64,000 nucleotides of DNA from Halpernia sp048269545. GTDB taxonomy: Bacteria > Bacteroidota > Bacteroidia > Flavobacteriales > Weeksellaceae. Location of the stretch: positions 372,001 through 436,000 of the forward strand of contig NZ_JBLXIJ010000001.1 of assembly GCF_048269545.1 (NCBI RefSeq), written 5' to 3'. Positions within the stretch are counted from its first letter, which is position 1, and each line of letters begins with the position of its first letter. Below the pieces are notes generated by a model. The model searched no databases, was not told the DNA's origin, and saw only the letters and a list, made by a program, of their open reading frames with translations. Positions 17,076 to 24,893 of this stretch are shown here, in pieces. The position numbers were made by a program, and so were the translations under genes.

Positions 17076-18470
17076 TTATTGAACAGAAATATTATCTAAC
17101 TGAATTGTTGTTGTAACGCCACCTTTTGCTCCTTTGTATTCAAATACAACAAAACCATTTCCTGTAAGTGATGCAGGGAAATTGTAAGTACCTGCATTAT
17201 TTAAAGTTCCATAACCAGAGGTTGGAGTTTTTGGAATTGTAAAATTAGAAGTAATATCAGTAAGAGTTGCAGAACTAATATCGCCTAAAACAGTGTAATC
17301 TTTAGTTGTAAATACTTTGAGCGCATCTCCATTATAGTAACCAACATTCACGTCAAATTTCACAGAATTTGCCGCTGTAAAATCAACAGGGACAATAAAG
17401 TAAGTAGTGAAAGAACCGTTACCTGCATTTGCACTAAGTTGTAAATAATTATTTCCACCAAAATTTCTTAGTTGCCAATATCTATTTCCTACAAATGGGT
17501 CATTAATATATTTTGGAAATACTTCTAATAAATTCACTGAGCCATAACTTTCAAAATCTTCTAAGAAAGACCCGCTATAACTTACTGCAGTGCCGCCTTT
17601 TGGTGGAGTTGCGTCATATCTATTTCCGCTTTCTGGAATATTTACGTCGGATAAACTTCTGATAAGATTTTGCCAAGAAGAATTATATCTGCTTACAACA
17701 AAAGTTACAGCACCATTTCCTTTTGGTAACATGGTTTTACCACCACTAAAAAACGCAGAGTTTCTTATAATAGAACTACTTCCTGTGTTGTCTTCTATAT
17801 TTCTATCTGTATCTACACCTGCGCCTGCTACATAATCTAAATAAGTTTTACCTAAATCTCCTGAGGCAAATTGTACATTTTTAACAGTAACTAAAGTATT
17901 AATATATTTTGGATCTTGTGCAGCAGCTAAATTTGGTAATTCTGTCGGTTTAATTGTAGCAATTTCCATTGTTCCACCGTTACAAACTCCCGCAATATAT
18001 CTTGAAAATAAAGAATTAGGAATTCTTCCAATTGCAAAAGATGGATCTACGGAACCTAATTTTATTACACCACGATCTGTTCCTAAAACTAAACCATTTG
18101 CTTTAATTCTTACATGACTTCCAACAGGGAAATCTGCGTAATTACTTGCGCGATCAACTTCCATTTGTAATCCTACGGTTGGATTTTCTGGTTTATCTTG
18201 GAAAGAAATGGTTTTGTAAAAGTTACCATTTTCATCGGATGAAATTATATAAGCGTCAAAAATTACTGGAGCTCCACTTTCAGGAATTTTAATTGTGTTA
18301 GTTGGAGGTGCCATTGCCACAAAATTTGCCATTGTAATTGTGGAGGCATCAAATCTATTATTACAATTAATTGGCGGCGTTTCCCAGTCATTACTGCGAA
18401 CGCAAGATGTGATGGTTATAGCTGCAATAGCTAAACTTAACACCGGTTTTAAGTATTTTTTTATATTCAT
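17076..18470 (-). CDS. DUF5689 domain lipoprotein
   Basis: The 464-residue protein has a lipoprotein signal with Cys23 in TITSC. The N-terminal half (about 35-260) fits DUF5689, which has an OB-fold resembling the YhcR nuclease-associated domain. The C-terminal part (about 290-464, with FLEDFESYG and LDNISVQ) looks like a jelly-roll of the choice-of-anchor J type. It lies 28 nt behind a TonB receptor gene on the same strand, in the place a SusD-like surface lipoprotein would occupy. A surface-exposed binding role, perhaps for nucleic acid, is inference. Confidence 0.85.
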   Translation of the reverse strand: MNIKKYLKPVLSLAIAAITITSCVRSNDWETPPINCNNRFDASTITMANFVAMAPPTNTIKIPESGAPVIFDAYIISSDENGNFYKTISFQDKPENPTVGLQMEVDRASNYADFPVGSHVRIKANGLVLGTDRGVIKLGSVDPSFAIGRIPNSLFSRYIAGVCNGGTMEIATIKPTELPNLAAAQDPKYINTLVTVKNVQFASGDLGKTYLDYVAGAGVDTDRNIEDNTGSSSIIRNSAFFSGGKTMLPKGNGAVTFVVSRYNSSWQNLIRSLSDVNIPESGNRYDATPPKGGTAVSYSGSFLEDFESYGSVNLLEVFPKYINDPFVGNRYWQLRNFGGNNYLQLSANAGNGSFTTYFIVPVDFTAANSVKFDVNVGYYNGDALKVFTTKDYTVLGDISSATLTDITSNFTIPKTPTSGYGTLNNAGTYNFPASLTGNGFVVFEYKGAKGGVTTTIQLDNISVQ

Positions 18471-18498
18471 TACTTTATCTTTTTATAATTAATTTTTT

Positions 18499-21360
18499 TT
18501 AAAATCTGAATTGTAAGTTTACAAAATAAGAGCGACCTTGTGTATAGAATAATTTTGGTCCAAATAATGGATATTCTCTGTCATTATCTTGTACAAATTT
18601 TGGGAAACTCACGTTTCTGGTTTGTTCAAATCCGCCGGTAATATATTTTGTATTATTAAAAATATTATTAACTGAAGCAGTAATTAAAACATAATATTTT
18701 CCTAATCTCCAAGATTTCCCTGCATTTGCATTAAAGAAATAGGCAGAAGGTAATTTATTTGGTTGTAATCTGTCTCTAAGTGCAGCTTCCGTAATTCCCG
18801 GATAAGGTGTACCAGATACGGAATTTTGAATAAATCTTTCTGTTCTTATTATAGCAGAAGGATCTAAATAGTTTTCGCCTAAATAACTCCAGTTTGCGCC
18901 AATCCAATAATATTTTGGAGAGTTATAGCGAATTCCCAAAGAGTAACCTTCTTGTGGTGTCCCACCTTGTCTGTAATCTTTTAAATAAGCTTTTCCTAAA
19001 TCTAAATAAGATTGTCCGTTAGCAAAAGTTCCTGCTGCATCCGAAGCAAAATAGGTTTCTGGATTATTTCTGTAAGTAAATTGTCCATAACTTGCGGCAC
19101 CTTGTAAAGAAATTGTAGGTGTGATTTTTATGTCTAAACCTAATTCTGCACCCATATTTCTTTTTTCTACATTAGACATTACTTGAGTTACAAAAGCACT
19201 TTGTACTTGTGTTGCATCACCTTCTGCGTTTTGAGCGTCAAGTTGAATGCCGTCTGCAAAAAATCTTTGAACGTTTGTTTCGTTTTGTGTATCTATTAAA
19301 TAACCAGTTAATCTCACTTTTATAAATGGTGAAGAAAGTATGTAGCTTAAATCATTCGCATTGGTAATTGTGCTTTTTAGATTTGGCGCAACTGAAGAAT
19401 TAACTCTTGGATTAATAAAAACATCTTCTAAGTAAGGTGCTTGCGAAAAATAAGCTCCATTATAGACAATAAAATTTCTACCGTTTATTTTATAAATAGC
19501 TTGTCCTTTAATTCCAAAATTCCAAAAATCATATTTAGGACTTTTTCCAAATCCATCTGGATATAAATAATGATTAAAAATTCCTTCTCTTGTAGAAGCA
19601 GAATAACCTACTAAACCAGAAATGAAAAGATCAAATTTACCAGTAGAAAAACTTAAGCCTGGGTTTACTTTAACTTCATCTCTTGTAAAATTATAATCAT
19701 AGTTTATTTTATCGCCTTTTCTTTTGGTATAATCACTTTCGCCTTGGTTGTATAAACCGCTTGTTCCAGGATTATTGGTAGCTGCAAATGGATCTTTATT
19801 TAAAGCAAAATCTCCACCCAATAAATCAGCAACTTCTCGATAAAGTTCAGAGCGATAATTTTGGTAAGAAATATTTAATAAGAATTTTGTAGTATCATTA
19901 AAATTATGAACGAAATGGGTTCCGACATTAAATATTTTATCATCATTTACATCATTCACTACAAAATATAAAGAGCGTCTCCCAGAAGAGCCATAAAGAT
20001 TATTTACAGGTTGCGAAAGATTTGATTGGTATAATTTAGTCCAATTAATCTGTGTGAAATTTGGATCGCCATTTTGCCATCCGTTTAAAGCTGTATTATA
20101 GGCGTCTTTCAAATTATCAACGTTTGCATTGGGATCTTTTATTAATGCTTGTTTTATTTGATCATCGTAGTAACTTGGTAAATATCTATAATATTGAGGA
20201 GAAGGATTTGGAACATTTTGCCAATCTAATCTGGAGGCTTTTTCTTTTCCAAATTGGTAAGAAACATTGGTCCACAAACTATTTTTATTGTTGATTTTCC
20301 AATAATGAGATAATTGAAAAAGCGGCTCAAAACTTGTTTTTACACGCTCGCTTCTTTTTTCACCATCTTGAAAGCCCCAATAAGAATTATAATGAACACC
20401 GCCATAATTATAAACTTCTTGTGTGCTTGGACTTGATGTAGAACGTCTATAAGGAGAACCTAAAAAATTAAAAACCAAAGTATGTTTATCTGAAATCTTT
20501 TTTTCAATACCTAAATAAGTTCCGAAAGCATCATAAAAAGTTCCTTCTTGTATTCCTTCTTGTGCCCATCTTCTTGCGCCCATTATTGTATAAGCCCATC
20601 CTTTTCTATTCATTCCCGAAGAATATCTTAGAGAAGCACGATTTCTATAATTACGATTGGTGAGAGAATATGTAGCTTGAAATCCTTTGCGATTGTCGCT
20701 TGGTTTTGTGTTTTTATAAATAACAGAACTTGCGCTGCCAAAAGCATATTCTGAAGGAGAATGATTGGTTGCAACTTCTGGATATCGCGTGATTTCATTT
20801 AAGCCACCCCAATTTCCAAAATCTACATTTCCATTATCAGAACGTGTCATAGTTACACCATTTAGCATAAACTCTCCAGCTCTTCCATCAATACCTCTTG
20901 GTCTAAACCAATATGCACCTAAATCAAAAGCAGCAATTCTACTAAAAACATCCTGTGAAGAAGTTAGTAAACCAACAGTTGAAGATTGGCTATTGTCTTC
21001 TTCATCTCCACTATTATCTAAAATTGTAATACCTTGATCCGCCTCAGTAAGACTTGTATATAAAGTTATTACACCCAAATCTTTTCTTTTTTCTTTGGCA
21101 ACATCAAATTCCATTACTTTGGTTTCAAAGTCTGGTTTTGAAATTTCAATTTGATAGTGTCCTTCTTTTAAATCAACAAACTGAAAGTAGCCAATTTTAT
21201 CAGCTGTAACTTTGTTCGAGAGACCTTTTAAATCTACTTCTGCACGTTCTATCGGTTTTCCTGCTGCATCTTTCAAATAAGCAAATACTGTAGTTTGCGC
21301 AAAATAAAAAGAGCTGGGAACTAACGTAAATAAAGCGATTAATGATAGTTTTTTAAACAT
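18499..21360 (-). CDS. TonB-dependent receptor with N-terminal regulatory-like domain
   Basis: The 953-residue protein has a signal peptide (about 1-22, ending SSFYFAQ). A carboxypeptidase-like regulatory beta-sandwich follows (about 24-100), then a plug (about 110-230) with a beta-barrel behind it ending SYFVNLQFRF. It forms an operon with the DUF5689 lipoprotein and faces a secreted endonuclease/exonuclease/phosphatase. This suggests import of DNA- or phosphoester-derived products, but the substrate is not shown by the sequence. The canonical TonB box is not obvious. Confidence 0.92.
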   Translation of the reverse strand: MFKKLSLIALFTLVPSSFYFAQTTVFAYLKDAAGKPIERAEVDLKGLSNKVTADKIGYFQFVDLKEGHYQIEISKPDFETKVMEFDVAKEKRKDLGVITLYTSLTEADQGITILDNSGDEEDNSQSSTVGLLTSSQDVFSRIAAFDLGAYWFRPRGIDGRAGEFMLNGVTMTRSDNGNVDFGNWGGLNEITRYPEVATNHSPSEYAFGSASSVIYKNTKPSDNRKGFQATYSLTNRNYRNRASLRYSSGMNRKGWAYTIMGARRWAQEGIQEGTFYDAFGTYLGIEKKISDKHTLVFNFLGSPYRRSTSSPSTQEVYNYGGVHYNSYWGFQDGEKRSERVKTSFEPLFQLSHYWKINNKNSLWTNVSYQFGKEKASRLDWQNVPNPSPQYYRYLPSYYDDQIKQALIKDPNANVDNLKDAYNTALNGWQNGDPNFTQINWTKLYQSNLSQPVNNLYGSSGRRSLYFVVNDVNDDKIFNVGTHFVHNFNDTTKFLLNISYQNYRSELYREVADLLGGDFALNKDPFAATNNPGTSGLYNQGESDYTKRKGDKINYDYNFTRDEVKVNPGLSFSTGKFDLFISGLVGYSASTREGIFNHYLYPDGFGKSPKYDFWNFGIKGQAIYKINGRNFIVYNGAYFSQAPYLEDVFINPRVNSSVAPNLKSTITNANDLSYILSSPFIKVRLTGYLIDTQNETNVQRFFADGIQLDAQNAEGDATQVQSAFVTQVMSNVEKRNMGAELGLDIKITPTISLQGAASYGQFTYRNNPETYFASDAAGTFANGQSYLDLGKAYLKDYRQGGTPQEGYSLGIRYNSPKYYWIGANWSYLGENYLDPSAIIRTERFIQNSVSGTPYPGITEAALRDRLQPNKLPSAYFFNANAGKSWRLGKYYVLITASVNNIFNNTKYITGGFEQTRNVSFPKFVQDNDREYPLFGPKLFYTQGRSYFVNLQFRF

Positions 21361-21414
21361 ATTATTAAGTATTGTGTTATAAAGATTAACAAAAAATTTA
21401 TCTTTAAGTGGGTA

Positions 21415-21457
21415 AATTTAACAAAAAAAATTTAAAATTTATATGAATTTAACAAAA
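21415..21457. promoter_or_regulatory. Direct repeats in the divergent TonB / nuclease intergenic region
   Basis: AATTTAACAAAA occurs twice (21415-21426 and 21446-21457) in the 147-nt divergent spacer, 31 nt apart start to start. A further TTAACAAAA lies closer to the TonB gene. It could be a shared operator, but the A/T-rich background makes this uncertain. Confidence 0.35.
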
Positions 21458-21476
21458 TCTGCAAAAATTAATTTTG

Positions 21477-21484
21477 TAGATTTG
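21477..21484 (+). promoter_or_regulatory. -7 promoter box of the nuclease gene
   Basis: TAGATTTG lies 23 nt before the ATG at 21508 and matches TAnnTTTG. Confidence 0.6.
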
Positions 21485-21507
21485 TTTAAATTAAAATTTA
21501 TATTAAA

Positions 21508-22704
21508 ATGAAAAAGTTTTATACATTGGTTTTGATGTTATTATTTATTTTCGGATTTTCACAAAAAGGAGAGCTGAGAAAAGTCGCAACAGTAGGATTT
21601 TTAAATGTTGAAAATATGTGGGACACTATTCAATCTGCAGATTATATAGATGGGACGAAAGCGATAAGTAATCCTGCTTTTCACCGAAGTATTCCTATAG
21701 ATTCTATAAAGTTTTTAGCACACGAAGAATATGATGGACCGTGGAATGACTATGCTCTGAAAGGTAAAAAAGTTGTGAGATTACAAGGATCTTCTGATGA
21801 GTTTACTCCCAGTAGTCCAAAAAATTATGGAAAAAAAATATATGAAGAAAAGTTGCATAATATCGCGAAAGTAATTTCTCAAATTGGTGCTCAATACACA
21901 AAAACAGCACCTGTTGTTGTTGGATTAATTGAGGTAGAAAACCGAAAAGTTGTAGAAGATATTGCGCATTATCCAACTTTAGCAAAATATGATTATGGAA
22001 TTATTCATTTTAATTCTTATGATTATCGTGGGATAGATGTTGCTTTGCTTTATCAAAAAAGAAGATTTACGCCAACCAATGCTTTAAAAAAAGAAATAAA
22101 AATTTTTAATGAAGATGGAAAACAACAGTACACGAGAGATATTATTGTTTTAACCGGTTTTTTAGATAATGAAAAAGTTGCGTTTTTTATGAATCATTGG
22201 CCGTCAAGATTAGGCGGAGAAGCAGTTTCTCTACCCAAAAGAAATAAAGCAGGAGATGTATTAAAAAAAGAAATGGACAGTGTGAGAGCATTAGATCCTT
22301 CTACAAAATTATTTGCGATGGGCGATTTTAATGATGATCCTGTAAGTCCAAGTATTAAAGATCATTTGGGAGCAGTAGGAGATATTAAAGATGTAACACC
22401 AGATCGACCTTATGTTGATTTAATGTATCCACTTTATAAAAAGGGAGTAGCTTCTTTAGCTTATCGAGATTCTCCCAATTTATTTGATCAAATTATTGTG
22501 TCTTCTAATTTAATTAGTGATAAAGTAGGAAAAGAATATTCTGTTTATAAAGCAGAGATTTTTGCACCTTCTTATTTAATTAATAAGACCGGGAGTTTTA
22601 AAGGTTATCCTTTCCGATCTTGGAACGGTGACCAATTCACCGGCGGTTATAGCGATCACTTTCCAGCCTTTGTGGTATTACAAAGAGAATACAATCCAAA
22701 ATAA
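21508..22704 (+). CDS. Secreted endonuclease/exonuclease/phosphatase family protein
   Basis: The 398-residue protein has a signal peptide (about 1-18) and the EEP (DNase I-like) fold. GLIEVENRKV carries the metal-binding Glu, MNHWPSRLGG the His-containing strand, MGDFNDDP the Asp-Asn pair, and YSDHFPAFVV the terminal Asp-His. Members hydrolyse phosphodiester bonds in DNA, RNA or phospholipid headgroups. It is divergent from the TonB-DUF5689 operon, and a small lipoprotein follows 6 nt later. Extracellular or periplasmic nuclease activity is the most likely role. Confidence 0.9.
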   Translation: MKKFYTLVLMLLFIFGFSQKGELRKVATVGFLNVENMWDTIQSADYIDGTKAISNPAFHRSIPIDSIKFLAHEEYDGPWNDYALKGKKVVRLQGSSDEFTPSSPKNYGKKIYEEKLHNIAKVISQIGAQYTKTAPVVVGLIEVENRKVVEDIAHYPTLAKYDYGIIHFNSYDYRGIDVALLYQKRRFTPTNALKKEIKIFNEDGKQQYTRDIIVLTGFLDNEKVAFFMNHWPSRLGGEAVSLPKRNKAGDVLKKEMDSVRALDPSTKLFAMGDFNDDPVSPSIKDHLGAVGDIKDVTPDRPYVDLMYPLYKKGVASLAYRDSPNLFDQIIVSSNLISDKVGKEYSVYKAEIFAPSYLINKTGSFKGYPFRSWNGDQFTGGYSDHFPAFVVLQREYNPK

Positions 22705-22710
22705 AATAAA

Positions 22711-23112
22711 ATGAAAAAAATTTTTGGAATTCTTTTAATATCTTTTACAATTTTTTCTTGTATTCCTCAAAACCAAGCGGCTTCAGAACAAAATAAAGAA
22801 ATTAAACCAGAGAAAAATAATGACGGAGAATGGGATCTTCAAGTTATAGATTCACAATATGACTATTTCCTTAATGCAATCGCAAAACCAATGAGTTTTT
22901 ACACAGAATCATATTTGAAAAGCAGAAATGCTTCTTTAGTAAGTGAGTGGAATTCATTATATTTTTCTGGTAGATATAAAAATGTTATAGAATCTTCTAT
23001 AGATTATAATCCACAAGAAAATTACGGGTTAAAATTTGAGTATAAATTATATCAAGTTTTTGCTTACGTTCAGTGGAAATATGGTTTAAAATTAAACGGA
23101 TTTAGTCAATAA
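22711..23112 (+). CDS. DUF6146-like lipoprotein
   Basis: The 133-residue protein has a lipoprotein signal with Cys17 in TIFSC, then a low-complexity linker. The conserved domain contains VIDSQYDYFLN, AKPMSFYTESYL and VSEWN. The pattern fits the DUF6146 family of small Bacteroidota lipoproteins of unknown function. It starts 6 nt after the nuclease stop, so the two are co-transcribed. Confidence 0.8.
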   Translation: MKKIFGILLISFTIFSCIPQNQAASEQNKEIKPEKNNDGEWDLQVIDSQYDYFLNAIAKPMSFYTESYLKSRNASLVSEWNSLYFSGRYKNVIESSIDYNPQENYGLKFEYKLYQVFAYVQWKYGLKLNGFSQ

Positions 23113-23143
23113 TTATTTTTTTAATTTACTCAAATTTAAACAT

Positions 23144-23177
23144 AAAAAAAGTTCAGTTATAAACTGAACCTTTTTTA
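23144..23177. terminator. Bidirectional terminator between DUF6146 and superoxide dismutase genes
   Basis: GTTCAGTT and AACTGAAC form an 8-bp stem with a 3-nt loop. An A run lies on the left and a T run on the right, so it can end transcription from both convergent genes. Confidence 0.88.
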
Positions 23178-23198
23178 TGTTTTATATATGATTAAAAA

Positions 23199-23795
23199 TT
23201 ATTTGTTATAATTTTCTTCTACAACGTCCCAATTAATTAAATCGAAAAAATTAGTCACATAATCTGGTCTTTTATTTTGGTAATTAAGATAATATGCGTG
23301 TTCCCAAACATCAATTCCTAATAACGGCGTTGCTTGACAATCTGCAACTGGCATTAATGGATTATCTTGATTTGGTGTAGAACAAACAGCTAAAGAACCA
23401 TCCTCTTTTTTACATAACCAAGCCCAACCTGAACCGAATCTGGTTTTTGCAGCAGTAGAAAAATCTTCTTTAAATTTATCAAAGCCCCCATAATTTTCTA
23501 TTTGTGCTTTTACGTTTCCAACTGGATTTTTACTTCCGCCTGGTTTTAAAATTTTCCAGAAAAGACTGTGGTTAAAATGTCCGCCACCGTTATTTCTTAC
23601 TGCAGGTTTGTCAGTTCCAGTTTTGCAAACCTCTTCAATACTTTTATTTTCTAAGTCAGTTCCTGCAATCGCTTTATTTAAATTATCCACATAACCTTGA
23701 TGGTGTTTTGTGTAGTGAATTTCCATCGTTTTCGCGTCTATGTGTGGTTCTAATGCGTCGTACGCGAATCCTAATTCTGGTAATTGAAATGACAT
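23199..23795 (-). CDS. Superoxide dismutase, Fe/Mn family (Mn-type residues)
   Basis: The protein starts MSFQLPELG and has 198 residues. The first metal ligand, His27, is in IHYTKHHQ. The others are in GGGHFNHSLFWK and DVWEHAYYLNYQNKR. The Gly-rich NNGGGHFNHS and the Gln in TPNQDNPL are hallmarks of Mn-dependent or cambialistic enzymes rather than Fe-dependent ones. It converts superoxide to peroxide and oxygen. An in-frame ATG ten codons upstream (23825) lies inside the -7 promoter box, so I chose 23795. No signal peptide is seen, so it is cytoplasmic. Confidence 0.95.
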   Translation of the reverse strand: MSFQLPELGFAYDALEPHIDAKTMEIHYTKHHQGYVDNLNKAIAGTDLENKSIEEVCKTGTDKPAVRNNGGGHFNHSLFWKILKPGGSKNPVGNVKAQIENYGGFDKFKEDFSTAAKTRFGSGWAWLCKKEDGSLAVCSTPNQDNPLMPVADCQATPLLGIDVWEHAYYLNYQNKRPDYVTNFFDLINWDVVEENYNK

Positions 23796-23822
23796 AATAT
23801 TATTATTTTTAAATGTTCTATT

Positions 23823-23830
23823 CAAAAATA
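23823..23830 (-). promoter_or_regulatory. -7 promoter box of the superoxide dismutase gene
   Basis: It reads TATTTTTG on the minus strand, with a TTG 22 nt upstream as the -33 element and a 27-nt spacer to the start. It rules out the longer start at 23825. Confidence 0.62.
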
Positions 23831-23983
23831 AGCAAAAATTATGCTATTGTCTCAATCTTAGATTGAATTTATTAAATCTTTAACATTGATGAAGTCAATA
23901 AATTTTAATAAAAATTTAGATTTTTAAAAGAAATTTTAAACAATAAATATTAATCAAGGAATTAAAGCTTATCTTTTAAAAAC

Positions 23984-24017
23984 AAAAAAACCAATCAAAA
24001 AAAATCTGATTGGCTTT
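23984..24017 (-). terminator. Terminator after the first GLPGLI gene
   Basis: CCAATCA and TGATTGG pair around an A-rich loop, with a T run on the minus strand. It is nearly the same sequence as the terminator on the other side of this gene. Confidence 0.82.
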
Positions 24018-24023
24018 AAAATA

Positions 24024-24800
24024 TTAGTCAAAAGGTTCTAATTCAATAGGATTGTTTCCCTTCTTCTTGATTGTTTCTATCATTTCTTCCATTTCTTTTT
24101 TAAACTCTCCTTCCTCCATCGGAGGATAAGAATTTAAGGTGTATTTTAGATTGTATTCTGCCTCTAAAAATTTCTTTTTTGTTAAAATTTTATAGTTATC
24201 AGCATCAAAGTTAATTGCTACTTTCTTATTTTGAATAGAGATAACAGTAAAATGGTAATCATCTTTTTCATCAAATATCTCCATAATTAATCCCGGCAAA
24301 CCCGAAAATTTATATGGACCGTAAGGAAAAGAATAATCTGATGAAAAATAAGCCGTCCAATTTCTACCATATTTTTCAGTTGTTGCCATTTGGCAATTGC
24401 TTCCATTAATAATTTTAAATTTTGGTAATATTTTCCATTTTATATTATATTTCTCCAAATAACCAAGTTTAAAATCCATTACAGGATAAAGCAATTCAGT
24501 ATAAGTTGAGTTTTTATAATAAATAATTTTATCGATATTGTAAATTACTGCTGAATTTAGATTTGAACTTTCTGGAATATAGCCTTCATAGAACTTTCCC
24601 AATAGACCGTCATCACAAGAAAAAGAAAAATCTTTTCCAATCAGTAAGGCAACTTTTGGATATGATCTACTCTCGTAATCTTTACTTTCTTTTAGTTGAG
24701 CTTGGTACACCACAAAAATATTGGCAGTTGCATTTACTTTTTGACCAAAAACATTTAAAATAGTAAAAAGAACAAATAAAGTGAAAATTTTTTCTCTCAT
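24024..24800 (-). CDS. GLPGLI family protein
   Basis: The 258-residue protein has a signal peptide (about 1-19, ending NVFGQ) and the family signature YKFSGLPGLIMEIFD in its second half. WTAYFSSDYSFPYGP is just upstream. GLPGLI proteins are exported Bacteroidota proteins of unknown function, often found near TonB-dependent outer-membrane proteins. This copy lies between superoxide dismutase and rho, bounded by two near-identical terminators, so it is a single-gene unit. It may have been inserted here. It shares only the core motif region clearly with the paralogue at 44.9 kb. Confidence 0.9.
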   Translation of the reverse strand: MREKIFTLFVLFTILNVFGQKVNATANIFVVYQAQLKESKDYESRSYPKVALLIGKDFSFSCDDGLLGKFYEGYIPESSNLNSAVIYNIDKIIYYKNSTYTELLYPVMDFKLGYLEKYNIKWKILPKFKIINGSNCQMATTEKYGRNWTAYFSSDYSFPYGPYKFSGLPGLIMEIFDEKDDYHFTVISIQNKKVAINFDADNYKILTKKKFLEAEYNLKYTLNSYPPMEEGEFKKEMEEMIETIKKKGNNPIELEPFD

Positions 24801-24837
24801 AATAAAATAATTGCACTAAAATTATGAATATTCTTTC

Positions 24838-24873
24838 TAAAAAAGCCAATCAAATAAAAATCTGATTGGCTTT
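24838..24873 (-). terminator. Terminator after rho
   Basis: AAAGCCAATCA and TGATTGGCTTT form an 11-bp stem with a T run on the minus strand. It is a near copy of the hairpin at 23984-24017. Confidence 0.85.
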
Positions 24874-24893
24874 AATATTTTAATTTAAGAAAT

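Noticed and set aside
23796..23825. Extended start of superoxide dismutase
   Set aside because: It overlaps the predicted -7 promoter box and adds an unconserved Asn-rich decapeptide.
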